Assembly (NCBI GenBank): GCA_025330725.1
Contig: JAIWND010000028.1
Span: forward strand, 243,501-307,500
Direction: 5' to 3'
DNA: 64,000 nt
Source: Chlamydoabsidia padenii
Lineage: Eukaryota > Mucoromycota > Mucoromycetes > Mucorales > Cunninghamellaceae
The notes under the pieces were generated by a model, which was given only the letters and a program-made list of their open reading frames with translations, did not search any database and was not told the origin of the DNA. Positions 32,978-42,549 of this stretch are shown here, piece by piece. The stretch's first letter is position 1; each line of letters begins with the position of its first letter. A program made the position numbers and the translations under genes.

Positions 32978-34643
32978 CTACTGTTGAGCGCAATTGATTC
33001 CGCCACCAGCATGTTCGTCTTCACTATCATCGTCATAAGCGTTGCGTGATTGTTGTGTGGCCCCGAATGCATCCAAATCACCATCTGTTAGACTGCATTC
33101 ATCAATAATATCGTGTTCCTTGTCTGCTGGCGATGATGTTGATTGTTGAGGTAGTAGAGATTTCAATGTGTTAATGTTGGCAAGAGTAGTAAAGTCGTCA
33201 TCAGGGAAGGCAACGTCGAATACGATATAAAGGTCACCACGATCGTCGGATCTCTTGTAGACAGGCATACCTTCGTGAGGCACACGTTTCACCATGTTGG
33301 GTTTAATCACTTTACCTGCCGGATGCTTCACATGAATACCACGACCATCCAAATGAGTCACAAGCACCTTTTCGAATCCACATAGAGCTTCTGTCAAAGT
33401 GATGGTAACATGACATAAAAGATCATCGCCTTCTCGTTCGAATACATTATGTTTCTTTTGATCCAATACAAGGTTTACATCACCAGCTTCCACGCCAGGC
33501 TATATGATAAATAGACAAAAAAAAAAAAAAAAAAAAAAAAAAGCCAGTTAGTCAATCATCATCATGTCCCAACGAATAATTTACCTCTTGGTCACCTTCA
33601 CCTTTGATGACAATCTTTTGGCCATCGATCATGCCTTTTTCGATAAACACATCCAAGAATTTCTTTTCTTCGGTGACCTTTTTGCCTTTACATTTCTTGC
33701 ACCGATCTTTGGCGATTTCACCTGTAGCATTACATTCACCACAAGGTACCTGCATTTGTTGAAGCATACCCATTTGAATTTGTCGAGTGACCACCTGGAA
33801 TCCACGACCTTTGCATGGTGTACATTTCTTGGTAGCGCCTGTTTTGCCGCCCTTGCTAAATATTACATACAAAAGGTCAGTCGATCATTATTATTGTAAA
33901 TATCAGTACTTTACCCATTACATGTGACGCAAATCACATTCTTTCGCAAAGCCAACTTGGTACGTTTGCCATTATAAAGATCTTCCAAAGTGACCTGAAG
34001 AGGGTATTTCATTGATTCTCCTTTTCTTGGACGAGAGGGACCACCACCGCCACCCATACCACCAAAGTCAAATCCGCCCATACCGCCACCACCCATACCA
34101 CCAAAAAAGTTCGCAAAAAGATCGTCGGCTGACATTCCACCACCACCACCACCACCAGGCCCATCTGGTCCAAATCGATCATAATCAGCTCGCCTGTCAG
34201 GATCTGATAGTACTTCGTATGCGTGCGAGATTTCTTTAAACTAGTAGGTAAAAATAGAAGAATAATTAGCGGTGGTTCCATTTTTATTTTCAAGCTCTTA
34301 TATGACTTACACGTTCGCCTTCTTCGGGATTCTTGTCAGGATGGTATTTCATAGCCTAAGTGACATAAAACGAAAGTTAGTTCAAGTTCCTTCAGACATT
34401 TGCTAGTTTTTTTTTCCTTCTTACCAGTTTTCTATAAGCCTTTATTAAGCAGATATAAAGTAAAAGGTTGGATAGTTGTATTACATATGTATATATATAT
34501 AAAAATAAAAAATAAAAAATAAAAAGAGTGAGTGAAATTAGAGAGAGCAGAAGTTTCTTTTTTCAACGTACCTTCTTGATTTCATGGTCTGAAGCATCAG
34601 ATTCTACGCTCAAGATCTCATAATAAGTTGTTTCGACCACCAT
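32978..34643 (-). CDS. YDJ1: Type I DnaJ (Hsp40) co-chaperone with CaaX box, Ydj1-like
   Basis: Six exons: 34643-34572, 34439-34425, 34355-34311, 34240-33915, 33855-33585, 33499-32978; 416 aa. The J domain (about 5-68) has HPD at 34-36 (MKYHPDKNPEEGE). A Gly-rich linker follows (GGMGGGGMGGFDFGGMGGG), then four CxxCxGxG-type zinc-finger arms (CVTCNGKG, CTPCKGRG, CGECNATG, CKKCKGKK). The C-terminal peptide-binding region includes GEGDQEPGVEAGDVNLVL. The last four residues, CAQQ, form a CaaX farnesylation box, as in yeast Ydj1 (CASQ) and human DNAJA2 (CAHQ). It stimulates Hsp70 ATPase at the cytosolic face of membranes. Length equals Ydj1 (409). Exon 2 is a 15-nt microexon encoding AYRKL. Confidence 0.96.
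34425..34439 (-). other. 15-nt microexon of the DnaJ gene
   Basis: GCTTATAGAAAACTG (AYRKL), bounded by ...AATAAAG and GTAAGA. It supplies the invariant A-Y-R-K/x-L of J-domain helix II, so it cannot be skipped without destroying the domain. It is flanked by introns of 132 nt and 69 nt. Confidence 0.9.
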
Positions 34644-35943
34644 GGTATCTAATCAAGTAGAATTCTATAAAATGGTGTAAAGAAAGACAAGAGACACCTG
34701 TTGGTTTTTTCTCTCTCTCTTAAATGATGAGCAAAAATGGTCACCCACACTGGGCCTAATATTTAATTCCCGCCGTCCAATCACATTTTTGGTTAAAGCT
34801 GTCAAAATAATGGCAGGTACCAGCTACATTGGGTAAAAGGATATTGATATGCAGCTATGTCAGAGTACGTATTGTAAAGTGAATTGTTACCGCAAAGAAG
34901 AGATCTTCCATTTGAGTATGGTAAATGATGATCTACCTTTTTATCCTGATGACTCTCTGACTCATAAGAGATGACTAGCCTTGAAAGAATACCACTGCCA
35001 TCCTAACCCCCCCCCAAAAAAAAAGCATTGACCACTTTATGGTTTGATTTCATTATGTCAGGAACAATATGTTCATGAGAAGGTTCTATTATATTCAGAC
35101 CCCCATTATGCCTTTTTTGATTTTTAAATCCCGATATGACAGATCAACCTTTTAATGCAGAAATGCAAAACATGATGAGAATCATCAATAAATGAAGAAG
35201 TCTAGAAATCAAACAGATAAAAGTATCATGTAATGTTTCTCGGGACCAGATAGGGGTTACGATGGTGAGCGTCGTTTAGCCTTTTTTTTTCTTCTTTTGC
35301 ATGAATATCATCCCCTCTCCCTGCTTCCGGGGTGATCATGCTTTTCATCCCAGTTGCCATTATATAGTACTATACTCTCTTGAGTGGAATCATAAGGGTT
35401 TACCGCCACTCAATCAACTATTACTGAAACAATTTTTACTTGTATGTGTTAATCAAAAAAGAGATAACTAATGCTTATTTTATCAACTCGGGAGGTGGAT
35501 ATTTCATGTGACTTGAGCTGATGGTATATCTTCAATCGGCGCTTCAAAAAATACAAAAGGTTTGTTATTTTTATTTTTGAGTGTGATCCTTTTTCTTTCG
35601 TCTTCTTTTTGTTTTAATCTTACCTTGGTTTGGCTCAGTTACTGTTAATCCCTTATTTATCATTCAAGTAAGTAGAAATATGGAACATTGGAACATTTTA
35701 AAGGTTATACTCAAAAAAAAAACTAATCCCTTTTGTTTTTATCTTAGTCACCTTTTAGATTCTACACCTTCATCTGTCCATCTCTGTCCCCCTTCTAATT
35801 TGATACTCTCTTTTTTATATTCTTTATTCTATTCTATTCTATTCTTTGTTATATACCTTCTTTGGTAGTTTAGATTATTATATACACACATACACACATT
35901 TATACAATCACATTTATTCTTTTACATAAATATATTACTCATT
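34644..35943. other. Divergent spacer: DnaJ (-) and PCF11 (+)
   Basis: 1.3 kb. Contains ATTTAATTCCCGCC (34761-34774, about 120 bp upstream of DnaJ), TTTTTAAATCCCGA (35121-35134), TTCAATCGGCGCTTCAAAA (35531-35549, type-B word), and an ATTCT repeat (35826-35845) in the PCF11 leader. No gene seen. Confidence 0.6.
35531..35548 (+). promoter_or_regulatory. Type-B motif TTCAATCGGCGCTTCAAA
   Basis: One of four copies of the second recurrent word, about 400 bp upstream of PCF11. It is an imperfect inverted repeat: TTCAA...TTGAA-like arms around CGGCG. Confidence 0.4.
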
Positions 35944-36342
35944 ATGAACAGATATGATCAAACACTACCAACCTCAATGCCCCAAGCTTCTCCTCTTCAA
36001 CAACAACAACAACAACAGCAGCAGCAACAACAACAACAACAAGTAGGAAATTCCTCAGATTTGGAGACTGTGCGACAAGCTTACAAGGCGTCTTTGGCAG
36101 GTTTGACTTTTAACTGTAAACCCATCATCACTGGACTCACTATCAAGGCTGAAGAAAACCAATTTGCTGCAGGTGCTATTGTCTGGGAAATCGAACAACA
36201 AATTCGGGCTGTAAGTAAAGAAAAAAGAAATTATTATATATATTAGGGGGTGGGCACTTATTGGACGGGAGGGGGACTTAGTGGGTTTTGATTATGCCTT
36301 TATATTATTTTGATCCTATAATGAATAAATACAGTTAAAGAA

Positions 36343-36382
<40 letters not shown>

Positions 36383-38502
36383 AAAAAAGGAAAAAAGGAA
36401 AAAAGAACAAGAAAAGGGTAAAACGTTGGATTGCAGATGGGTATTTGTGGTCATCTGCACTTGTAACAAGGATATCATACATTCATCTTCTCCCACTCCA
36501 TTTTGGCTATTCGGTTTAAATAAGGCTCCTTCGGAACTTTTTATTTTTACCGATATTGTCATGCATGTTATAAAATTGACTTTTGTGCCTTTTTTTAATT
36601 AGATCTTTGGGAATACAAATACTGATTCCTTCTTTATCTTTTATAGAATGCTCCTGGTCAAAAACTACCAGTCCTTTATCTCATTGATTCGATCTGCAAA
36701 AATGTTGGTGGGCCCTATTTGACTCACTTTGCTAGAAATATTGTATCAGTCTTTATGGATACTTACACCTTGGTGGATCTCAATACAAGAAAGAAATTTG
36801 AAAGGTTACTACAAACATGGAAGAATGGTATGCCTGATGGTGGTCCTGTCTTTGCCCGTCATCTGATTGATTGTATCGAACGCGCTGTCAAGTTTATCCA
36901 TGAACGACAATCTCCTACTCAACCAACTGCTAATGCCATCCCAGTTGCTCCTACTATTACAAAGGTAAGAAGATACAATAAATGATAGTCAACTAATCCT
37001 TATTATATATATATATATATATATATAGGTGAAAAGAGATCCTCGAAATAGAGCAACTGCTTTAACACAAAATACACAAGTAACCACACCTTCTCCTCCT
37101 CCGTCTCTCATTGGGTATGGTACACCGCCAACTTCTACTGTGAATCCTCTCCAACAACTCTTGGGTCAGGTAAGAATGATCACTATGGAATGAAAGTACA
37201 TTACTAACTCTTTGTCTTCATTAAAATATAGTTTACCCCCAGTAATCAACATCATCTGGCACCAACACCAGTAATATCATCACCATCACCATCACCATCA
37301 TTAATATCACCTAATGGTTCACCTCATTCTCAGCGTTTAAGTCATCCTCCTGCACCAACAACAACACCTGGGCTGAATACATCCGACTTGTTGAAGAATC
37401 TCTTATCTCAAGGAATTCTACATTCTTCTCTCTCAAATTCAACCACATCTATCAGTCCAACAACAGCAACGACCATCACCACACCTCCTCCTGTCAATAA
37501 AACAGCTTCACCTATTGTATCCAACAGTCCTACACTAATAACTGATATTCCTCGTTTAGACAGCAAAGATTTACAAAGGTAACCAATCATATTTTATATA
37601 TAATGCGATGTCAACCAGGGCAATAGGTGTACTGACTTTATATACTTTTTTATATTTATATATAGGGTACGACCTGGTGCGGTGGAACTGCTATATTCAA
37701 GCCTACCATTGAAATGCAAACAATGTGGTATTCGTTATCCTGATACAAAGGGAGGTAAAGATAAAATGGATGCTCATTTGGACTCACATTTCCGACAAAA
37801 CCGACGAATGAAGGAACGGGTGAAACGAGGTCTATCTAGATCATGGTTTGTCTCGGAAAACGATTGGATTCATGGCGCCGAAGGCGAATTGACCAGTCAT
37901 CAAATGCCAACTTTTGTGACCGACAAGCAACAGTCATCTCATTCATCATCATCACTATCATCATCATCACAGCGAGATGACTCACGACAATCTGGTAACA
38001 AAACCAATGACAGCACAAGCGGAATGGATAAAGCCGAACAAATAAACAAGGAAAATAAACAGTTGGAAACTTCAATGGTGGTTATGCCTCATGATGGTGA
38101 AAGGAAACCGTGTCCGATTTGTGGTGAATCTTTTACTGACGTGTGGAATGATGACGAGGAAGAATGGATGTATAAAAATGCTATCTTTGTGGATAACAAG
38201 GTAACAATAGGAGGGGGGAATAAAAGTTGACAGGAAACAGATACTGATCTCTTTTGTTTTATTTGATATAGATCTATCATGCTACTTGTCATGCGGATGC
38301 GGTCAGAAGTGGATCTTTGATCAAGAGTATGGATGTGGATATGGCTCCGATAGATATTACGTTACTAGGACAGAAGCGAAAGGTAGGTAATAAAAGCAAA
38401 TGTTTGTTAAAGGGTACTGACGTAGCCTTATTATCTTTTATGAAGTTGGAAGACCCCATTGGACTAGGATCAAAACTACCTCGGACAGATAATTTGATGT
38501 GA
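35944..38502 (+). CDS. PCF11: PCF11, cleavage/polyadenylation and transcription-termination factor
   Basis: Six exons: 35944-36210, 36647-36964, 37029-37169, 37232-37578, 37666-38200, 38272-38502; 612 aa. A poly-Q run (residues 19-33) is followed by a CTD-interacting domain (about 37-170: VRQAYKASLAGLTFNCKPII, LPVLYLIDSICKNVGGPYL, RKKFERLLQTWKNG). After a Pro/Ser/Thr linker come the two Pcf11 zinc fingers: C375-x2-C378...H395-x3-H399 with YPDTKGGKDKMDAHLDSHF, and CPICGESF...YHATCHAD. Pcf11 bridges the Ser2-phosphorylated Pol II CTD to CF IA and CF II. The segment 38382-38444 (63 nt) looks like an unspliced-compatible intron (GTAGGT...ACTGAC...AAG) and if removed gives 591 aa. Intron 1 is long (436 nt) and A-rich. 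Confidence 0.94.
36344..36404. repeat. A37 run plus GGAAAAAA iterations in PCF11 intron 1
   Basis: An A run at 36344-36380 is followed by about three GGAAAAAA units. It lies inside the longest intron of the gene. Confidence 0.85.
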
Positions 38503-38753
38503 TTATATCCTTAGTAATAGTTACTTTGTAGTTTTATACTTATACTAGTTTATTAAAAAGCAACAATAAATCAGTCTACATATTCAATAACTATTGTCTT
38601 CCGTTTTTGTCCCTTATATGATATGCCAACAGCTTTGTCATACACTTACCCACCCACTCGCCTGAGCTTTACCCCTGACCGTCAAACTTGCTGTACCAGA
38701 TCGGGAAATTCATGCACTATCGGATTTTAAAAGTTAATCCCGACTTTACTCGC
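38503..38753. other. Short spacer after PCF11
   Basis: Includes the PCF11 3' end (AATAAA at 38565-38570) and an AAAGTTAATCCCGACTTT motif variant (38729-38746) directly before the small candidate gene. Confidence 0.5.
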
Positions 38754-39077
38754 ATGAGCCCTTGGTTTATTTTTATCCTCATCTCTTATTGGTCAATTTA
38801 CTTGAAACTTGAAGAAGGGGAAACTGTATTCTCGACAATTAGAGAAAAGTTCATGTTGGGTTCATCTTTGCTCTTGGTTGGTCTCTTTTTTTTTGGGGGG
38901 GTGGTAATTTACACTTGGGTAGATGAATACCTCTCCAACAATTAACAAAAATACTCTTCTTTGGTACGGTTGAAAAAGACACCAAATCAGCGACGGATGA
39001 AATTGGAACGAAGATTGGACTTTACGGAACGACAACGGAATGTGGATATGAATGATATCATAATAACCACTCGGTGA
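38754..39077 (+). CDS. Possible small membrane protein gene with an in-frame stop or an intron
   Basis: The frame from ATG 38754 reads MSPWFIFILISYWSIYLKLE, then a second hydrophobic run (LGSSLLLVGLFFFGGVVIY), and reaches TAA at 38943-38945. The same frame stays open after the stop for 43 more codons with an ordinary basic composition (LKKTPNQRRMKLERRLDF, TERQRNVDMNDIIITTR) and ends at 39077. A frame-preserving intron from GTAATT (38904) to CAG (38990), with ATTAAC as branch site, would remove the stop. An alternative acceptor is AAG at 38978. I do not recognise the family. The first ATG of the open frame is at 38688, but a promoter-like motif lies between. Confidence 0.42.
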
Positions 39078-39585
39078 CAAAGATGATCAGGGTTTGCTGA
39101 TGGTAGTCTCTATAGTTACAGTATATATCCCTCCCCCTTTATATTAGTACACAAACACCCACTTCCACCACCATGTTAAATGACCTTTTAATGATAACGA
39201 TAATAAAAATTGGACATAATGATGATTTTACAATGTGTATAGATGCCTTCAGCGATGAAAATGGTTGATAATTTAGTATTAGAAAGCCAAGGTTTATACT
39301 TTGAATCAGAATGATGTAGAAGTGTCTGAGCCATTAGTAGGCGGTATTTAAAAAAGACAAATTGATATGCAGCTACATTACTACAATCTAACAGATCATG
39401 ACAGGTTAATACAATGTTATAGTAGTTCAATTACAAGATTTTATTGATAAAAAATGATGATGATTATAATGATTAAAGGGAATGTATACAATATGACAAA
39501 ATAAAAAAAAAACAAGAATGAGGGAAGGGAATATACAAGTTCTGTAAAATGGGGGGGATTACTACAGGCATTAAACTATTTAATA
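39078..39585. other. Spacer, 3' end of RNF220-like gene
   Basis: AT-rich convergent spacer. It includes AATAAAAA-type signals on both strands and no gene. A minus frame at 39188-39430 has no resemblance to any family. Confidence 0.5.
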
Positions 39586-41367
39586 CTACAAGTAGATACG
39601 CCGCAAGTCGGAAGGAGTGGTTATTTTTTGGCATTGAGGACAAAGTTTTTTAGAGCCCAAGGTTTGTAACCAACACTTTTCACAATGGACATGCCAACAA
39701 ACAATGGAAGTCAGAGGAGTTTTGTAAGGATCCAAACAAATCAAACAACGAGGTACAGATCTTGATGCCAGTTCCTATATAAAAATGAATAAAGATGATT
39801 TAGATCCCCCCCTCCTCCTCATCTTTTTATTACTTTTTCCTTGTCTTACCAATTGATGTATTCTTGATTTCAGTGATTCTACCACCAGATTACCCGAAGT
39901 GCTAACTGGTGCGTCAGAAGAAGATGATCCTGTCTTGGCCAAGTATCGATTCCATCCTTCATCAGACACAGTTTCTTCAAATCCAAGTTCCGAGTTTTCG
40001 TCACTAGATCAAAGAATTAAGTTATTAGATATTATTGTTGTTGTTTTTTGTTCATAAAGTCAAAGACTTACCTTTCTATATCATCCTCTTCATATTGTTC
40101 ATTTGACCTCGTTGATCCACCAGATATCATTTCACGTAATGCATTTGTATCTTCATTGTCGTCATCCGAGTTCACCATAATGTCCCGTTCATTGTATTGA
40201 CTAGTTCCGTATTCCACATCATCGTCTTCAATATCCAGATCTTCATCGACGTCTTCCTCTTTCTTGTTGGCAGTTGCAAATCCAGCACCTATAAGAATAA
40301 AGTCATCCATTGATTAGACATCCCCCACCCCCCCTTTTTTTTTTCTTTTACCTCCATAACCACCTTCCATCATGGCAGTAGCTCGGACACGAACTTGACC
40401 TGCCCATTCGTATTCCTCCCATTGATTGTCAGTTTCGTTTTGTGTAGTGTTGATGCCATTGCCGCTGATATGATTGGATGATGATGATGATTGTCGTGGT
40501 GGTGATGATAAAGAAGAAGAAGAAGGTGTTGTTGTTGCAGTAGTGAGATTATTCATATTTGCCAAACAGCGATCTATGTGTAGATTGACCGCTTCCGAAT
40601 CCCCAAACAGTGTTTCGTTACATATAAAGCATGTTTGTTGTTCACCTTGTCCAGTCACCATCGGAGCCACTATAAGAAGAAGAAGAAGAAGAAGAAAGTT
40701 AAAAAGAGTCAAGATGTATAAGACAAGGAGAGATATAAACTTACCAAGATCTGGTGTATCAGGATCCATAGGTGTAGGTACATCCAATCGCCGAAGAGCT
40801 TCCTTCCGTCGAGTCGAATTGTTCTTTACCTTTTCCAATGCCTCTTCATATACAGTTGCCTGTCGTTTTCGTTGTTTCTTTTCCATGTGTTGTAGAGCCA
40901 GGACTGCTGCGCCTCGTTTACCTTTTCTACAAAAAGATCTAAATTGGTCAGTTTTAGTGTATTCATAGTGGAAGATTCCTTCTTACGCCTTGTCCATAGG
41001 GTTTGTATACAGATCAGATTCCAGTTCATTCAAACGGCCTAGTTCGTAGTCATAGTGAAGATCCCAGTGTTGTGGTTCGATGCGTTGCAAACAGAATGGG
41101 CATTTTGGTAGTCGGAGACTTGCTACAATATAAGAGTAAAAAATATAATTAGTGAGAATATAGTCGATATCATGGATGCCTTCTTACATCGTTGGTTGTT
41201 ATCATCCACCAAAGCACTAAGTTCACGCGCGGTTACTCGTGATCTTTTTTTCTTGACGCTGTTAATAAAATGTAGAAGAGTTAATAGGTGATTCCAAGTA
41301 GCCAAGTCGGGGATATTCTGACTTGTAATCTATCTAATTACCTTTGTTCATTCAGTTCTTTCGACAT
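39586..41367 (-). CDS. RNF220-like RING-finger E3 ubiquitin ligase
   Basis: Eight exons: 41367-41342, 41258-41188, 41122-40987, 40926-40745, 40669-40352, 40288-40072, 40003-39850, 39774-39586; 430 aa. The N-terminal part has a zinc-binding block CPFCLQRIEPQHWDLHYDYEL, then a basic coiled segment, a second C-x2-C (CFICNETLFGDSEAVNLHIDRC) and EWAGQVRVRATAMMEGGYG. A long acidic stretch follows, and a C-terminal RING (about 378-416): CLICLDPYKTPL, CWHVHCEKCW, CPQC. The W-AGQ-x-R-x-RA-x-x-x-EGG-x-x-G block plus a C-terminal RING is the RNF220 arrangement. Animal RNF220 ubiquitinates nuclear factors; the fungal role is unknown. A CGGGATTTGAA word lies about 160 bp upstream. Confidence 0.88.
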
Positions 41368-41523
41368 GATGTGGCAAGTTAGTTTCACAGACAAGTTTGA
41401 TAACCAGTTTTAAAACACAAACGTTGAACGATAGTGGTGACAAAAGCAGAATAGAAGGGAGAAAAGGGGAGATTAAATAAAATCATTGGATGGATGGATT
41501 TGCTTTTTTGTTTGCATCCATAT

Positions 41524-41534
41524 CGGGATTTGAA
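41524..41534 (-). promoter_or_regulatory. CGGGATTTGAA motif upstream of RNF220-like gene
   Basis: An exact recurrent word (TTCAAATCCCG on the minus strand), 157-167 bp upstream of the start codon at 41367. Confidence 0.45.
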
Positions 41535-41992
41535 AATATCAACTAAGAAAAAAAAAAAAAAAAAAAGGACAATGAAGTTTTTTTCTTTTTTTTTTTTTGC
41601 ATGAATGGGATAATCATCCTCCCGTCACATTCGAGTAGTGAATGGCATATGCAGATCTAAACGATGACGTTGTTTGATCGTGATTTTGACACAAATGTAG
41701 GATAGATGGATATGCATTAGCACATTGAAAAAAGTGGCTGTGAGAGCAAGGTGGTACTTTAGTGGATAGTGGAAGAAATCCCGATCCCAAGCTAAGTGAT
41801 TTCGGGAAACTGATCTCGCTATCTTTTGAGACTTTGGAGCAAATTAAACTTTTTCGCAATCCATTAGCTCCATTGTGATACAAGGCTTTTTAATATTAAA
41901 AAAAAAAAAAAAAGCTATGATAGGCATCAAGTGTGGTTGGTTTATGCATGGTAATAGACAATATATAAGAGGGTAGTCAATGATGTTAATTT

Positions 41993-42020
41993 CGAGAGAG
42001 AGAGAGAGAGAGAGAGAGAA
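41993..42020. repeat. (GA)n microsatellite
   Basis: About 13-14 uninterrupted GA units in the divergent spacer. Confidence 0.9.
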
Positions 42021-42114
42021 AGGTGATCTACATGATTCTTGTACAAAAGTGTTTCATTATCACAAATGATATTCTGTACCTATGGCAGAAAAAGCTTGGG
42101 GTAGATTATGAAAT

Positions 42115-42130
42115 AATTCAATCGCCGCTT
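42115..42130 (+). promoter_or_regulatory. Type-B motif AATTCAATCGCCGCTT
   Basis: A copy of the second recurrent word, about 420 bp upstream of the mucin gene start. Confidence 0.38.
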
Positions 42131-42549
42131 TTCACCGTTCCTGGTAATGGCTCATGAAACCCAAAATAACCTACGTGTTTCATCATCATCTATATAGTAT
42201 CCATATAGAATCCAAAAAAAGAATTTGAGCAAATGAAAGGATGAAAGGAGACTTAAGATATAGGAGGCAAAAGGGTTGAGCCAACACTAAAATGAAAATG
42301 AAGATCTCTTTTACTGGAAAGAGGATTGTGTAACAATAAACTCCGCTCCGCTTGCAAAATTAAAAAATTCATTTTACTGTCTTCTTCTCTTTCTTTCTTT
42401 CCTCTGTTTATCACCTTTTATTCCTCCCTTACTTCTTTTTGTCAATACATATACACTCTCCTTTAATACTTGTATACTCCTGTACGCTCCTTCAGGCTCT
42501 ACTCATTAATACATCTTGACCCATTCCATTCCTTCTTCTTCCTCTGACA

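Larger units (their letters stand above)
41368..42549. other. Divergent spacer: RNF220-like (-) and mucin (+)
   Basis: 1.2 kb. Contains exact CGGGATTTGAA (41524-41534), GAAATCCCGA (41775-41784), a type-B word (42115-42130), a (GA)n microsatellite (41993-42020), A and T runs near 41549-41600 and 41899-41913, and a CT-rich leader before the mucin gene. No gene seen; the minus frame 41614-41883 is not called. Confidence 0.6.

Noticed and set aside
40474..40968. 164-codon plus-strand frame over the RNF220-like gene
   Set aside because: It is antisense to well-supported exons and has an Arg/Asp-rich composition caused by the opposite strand.
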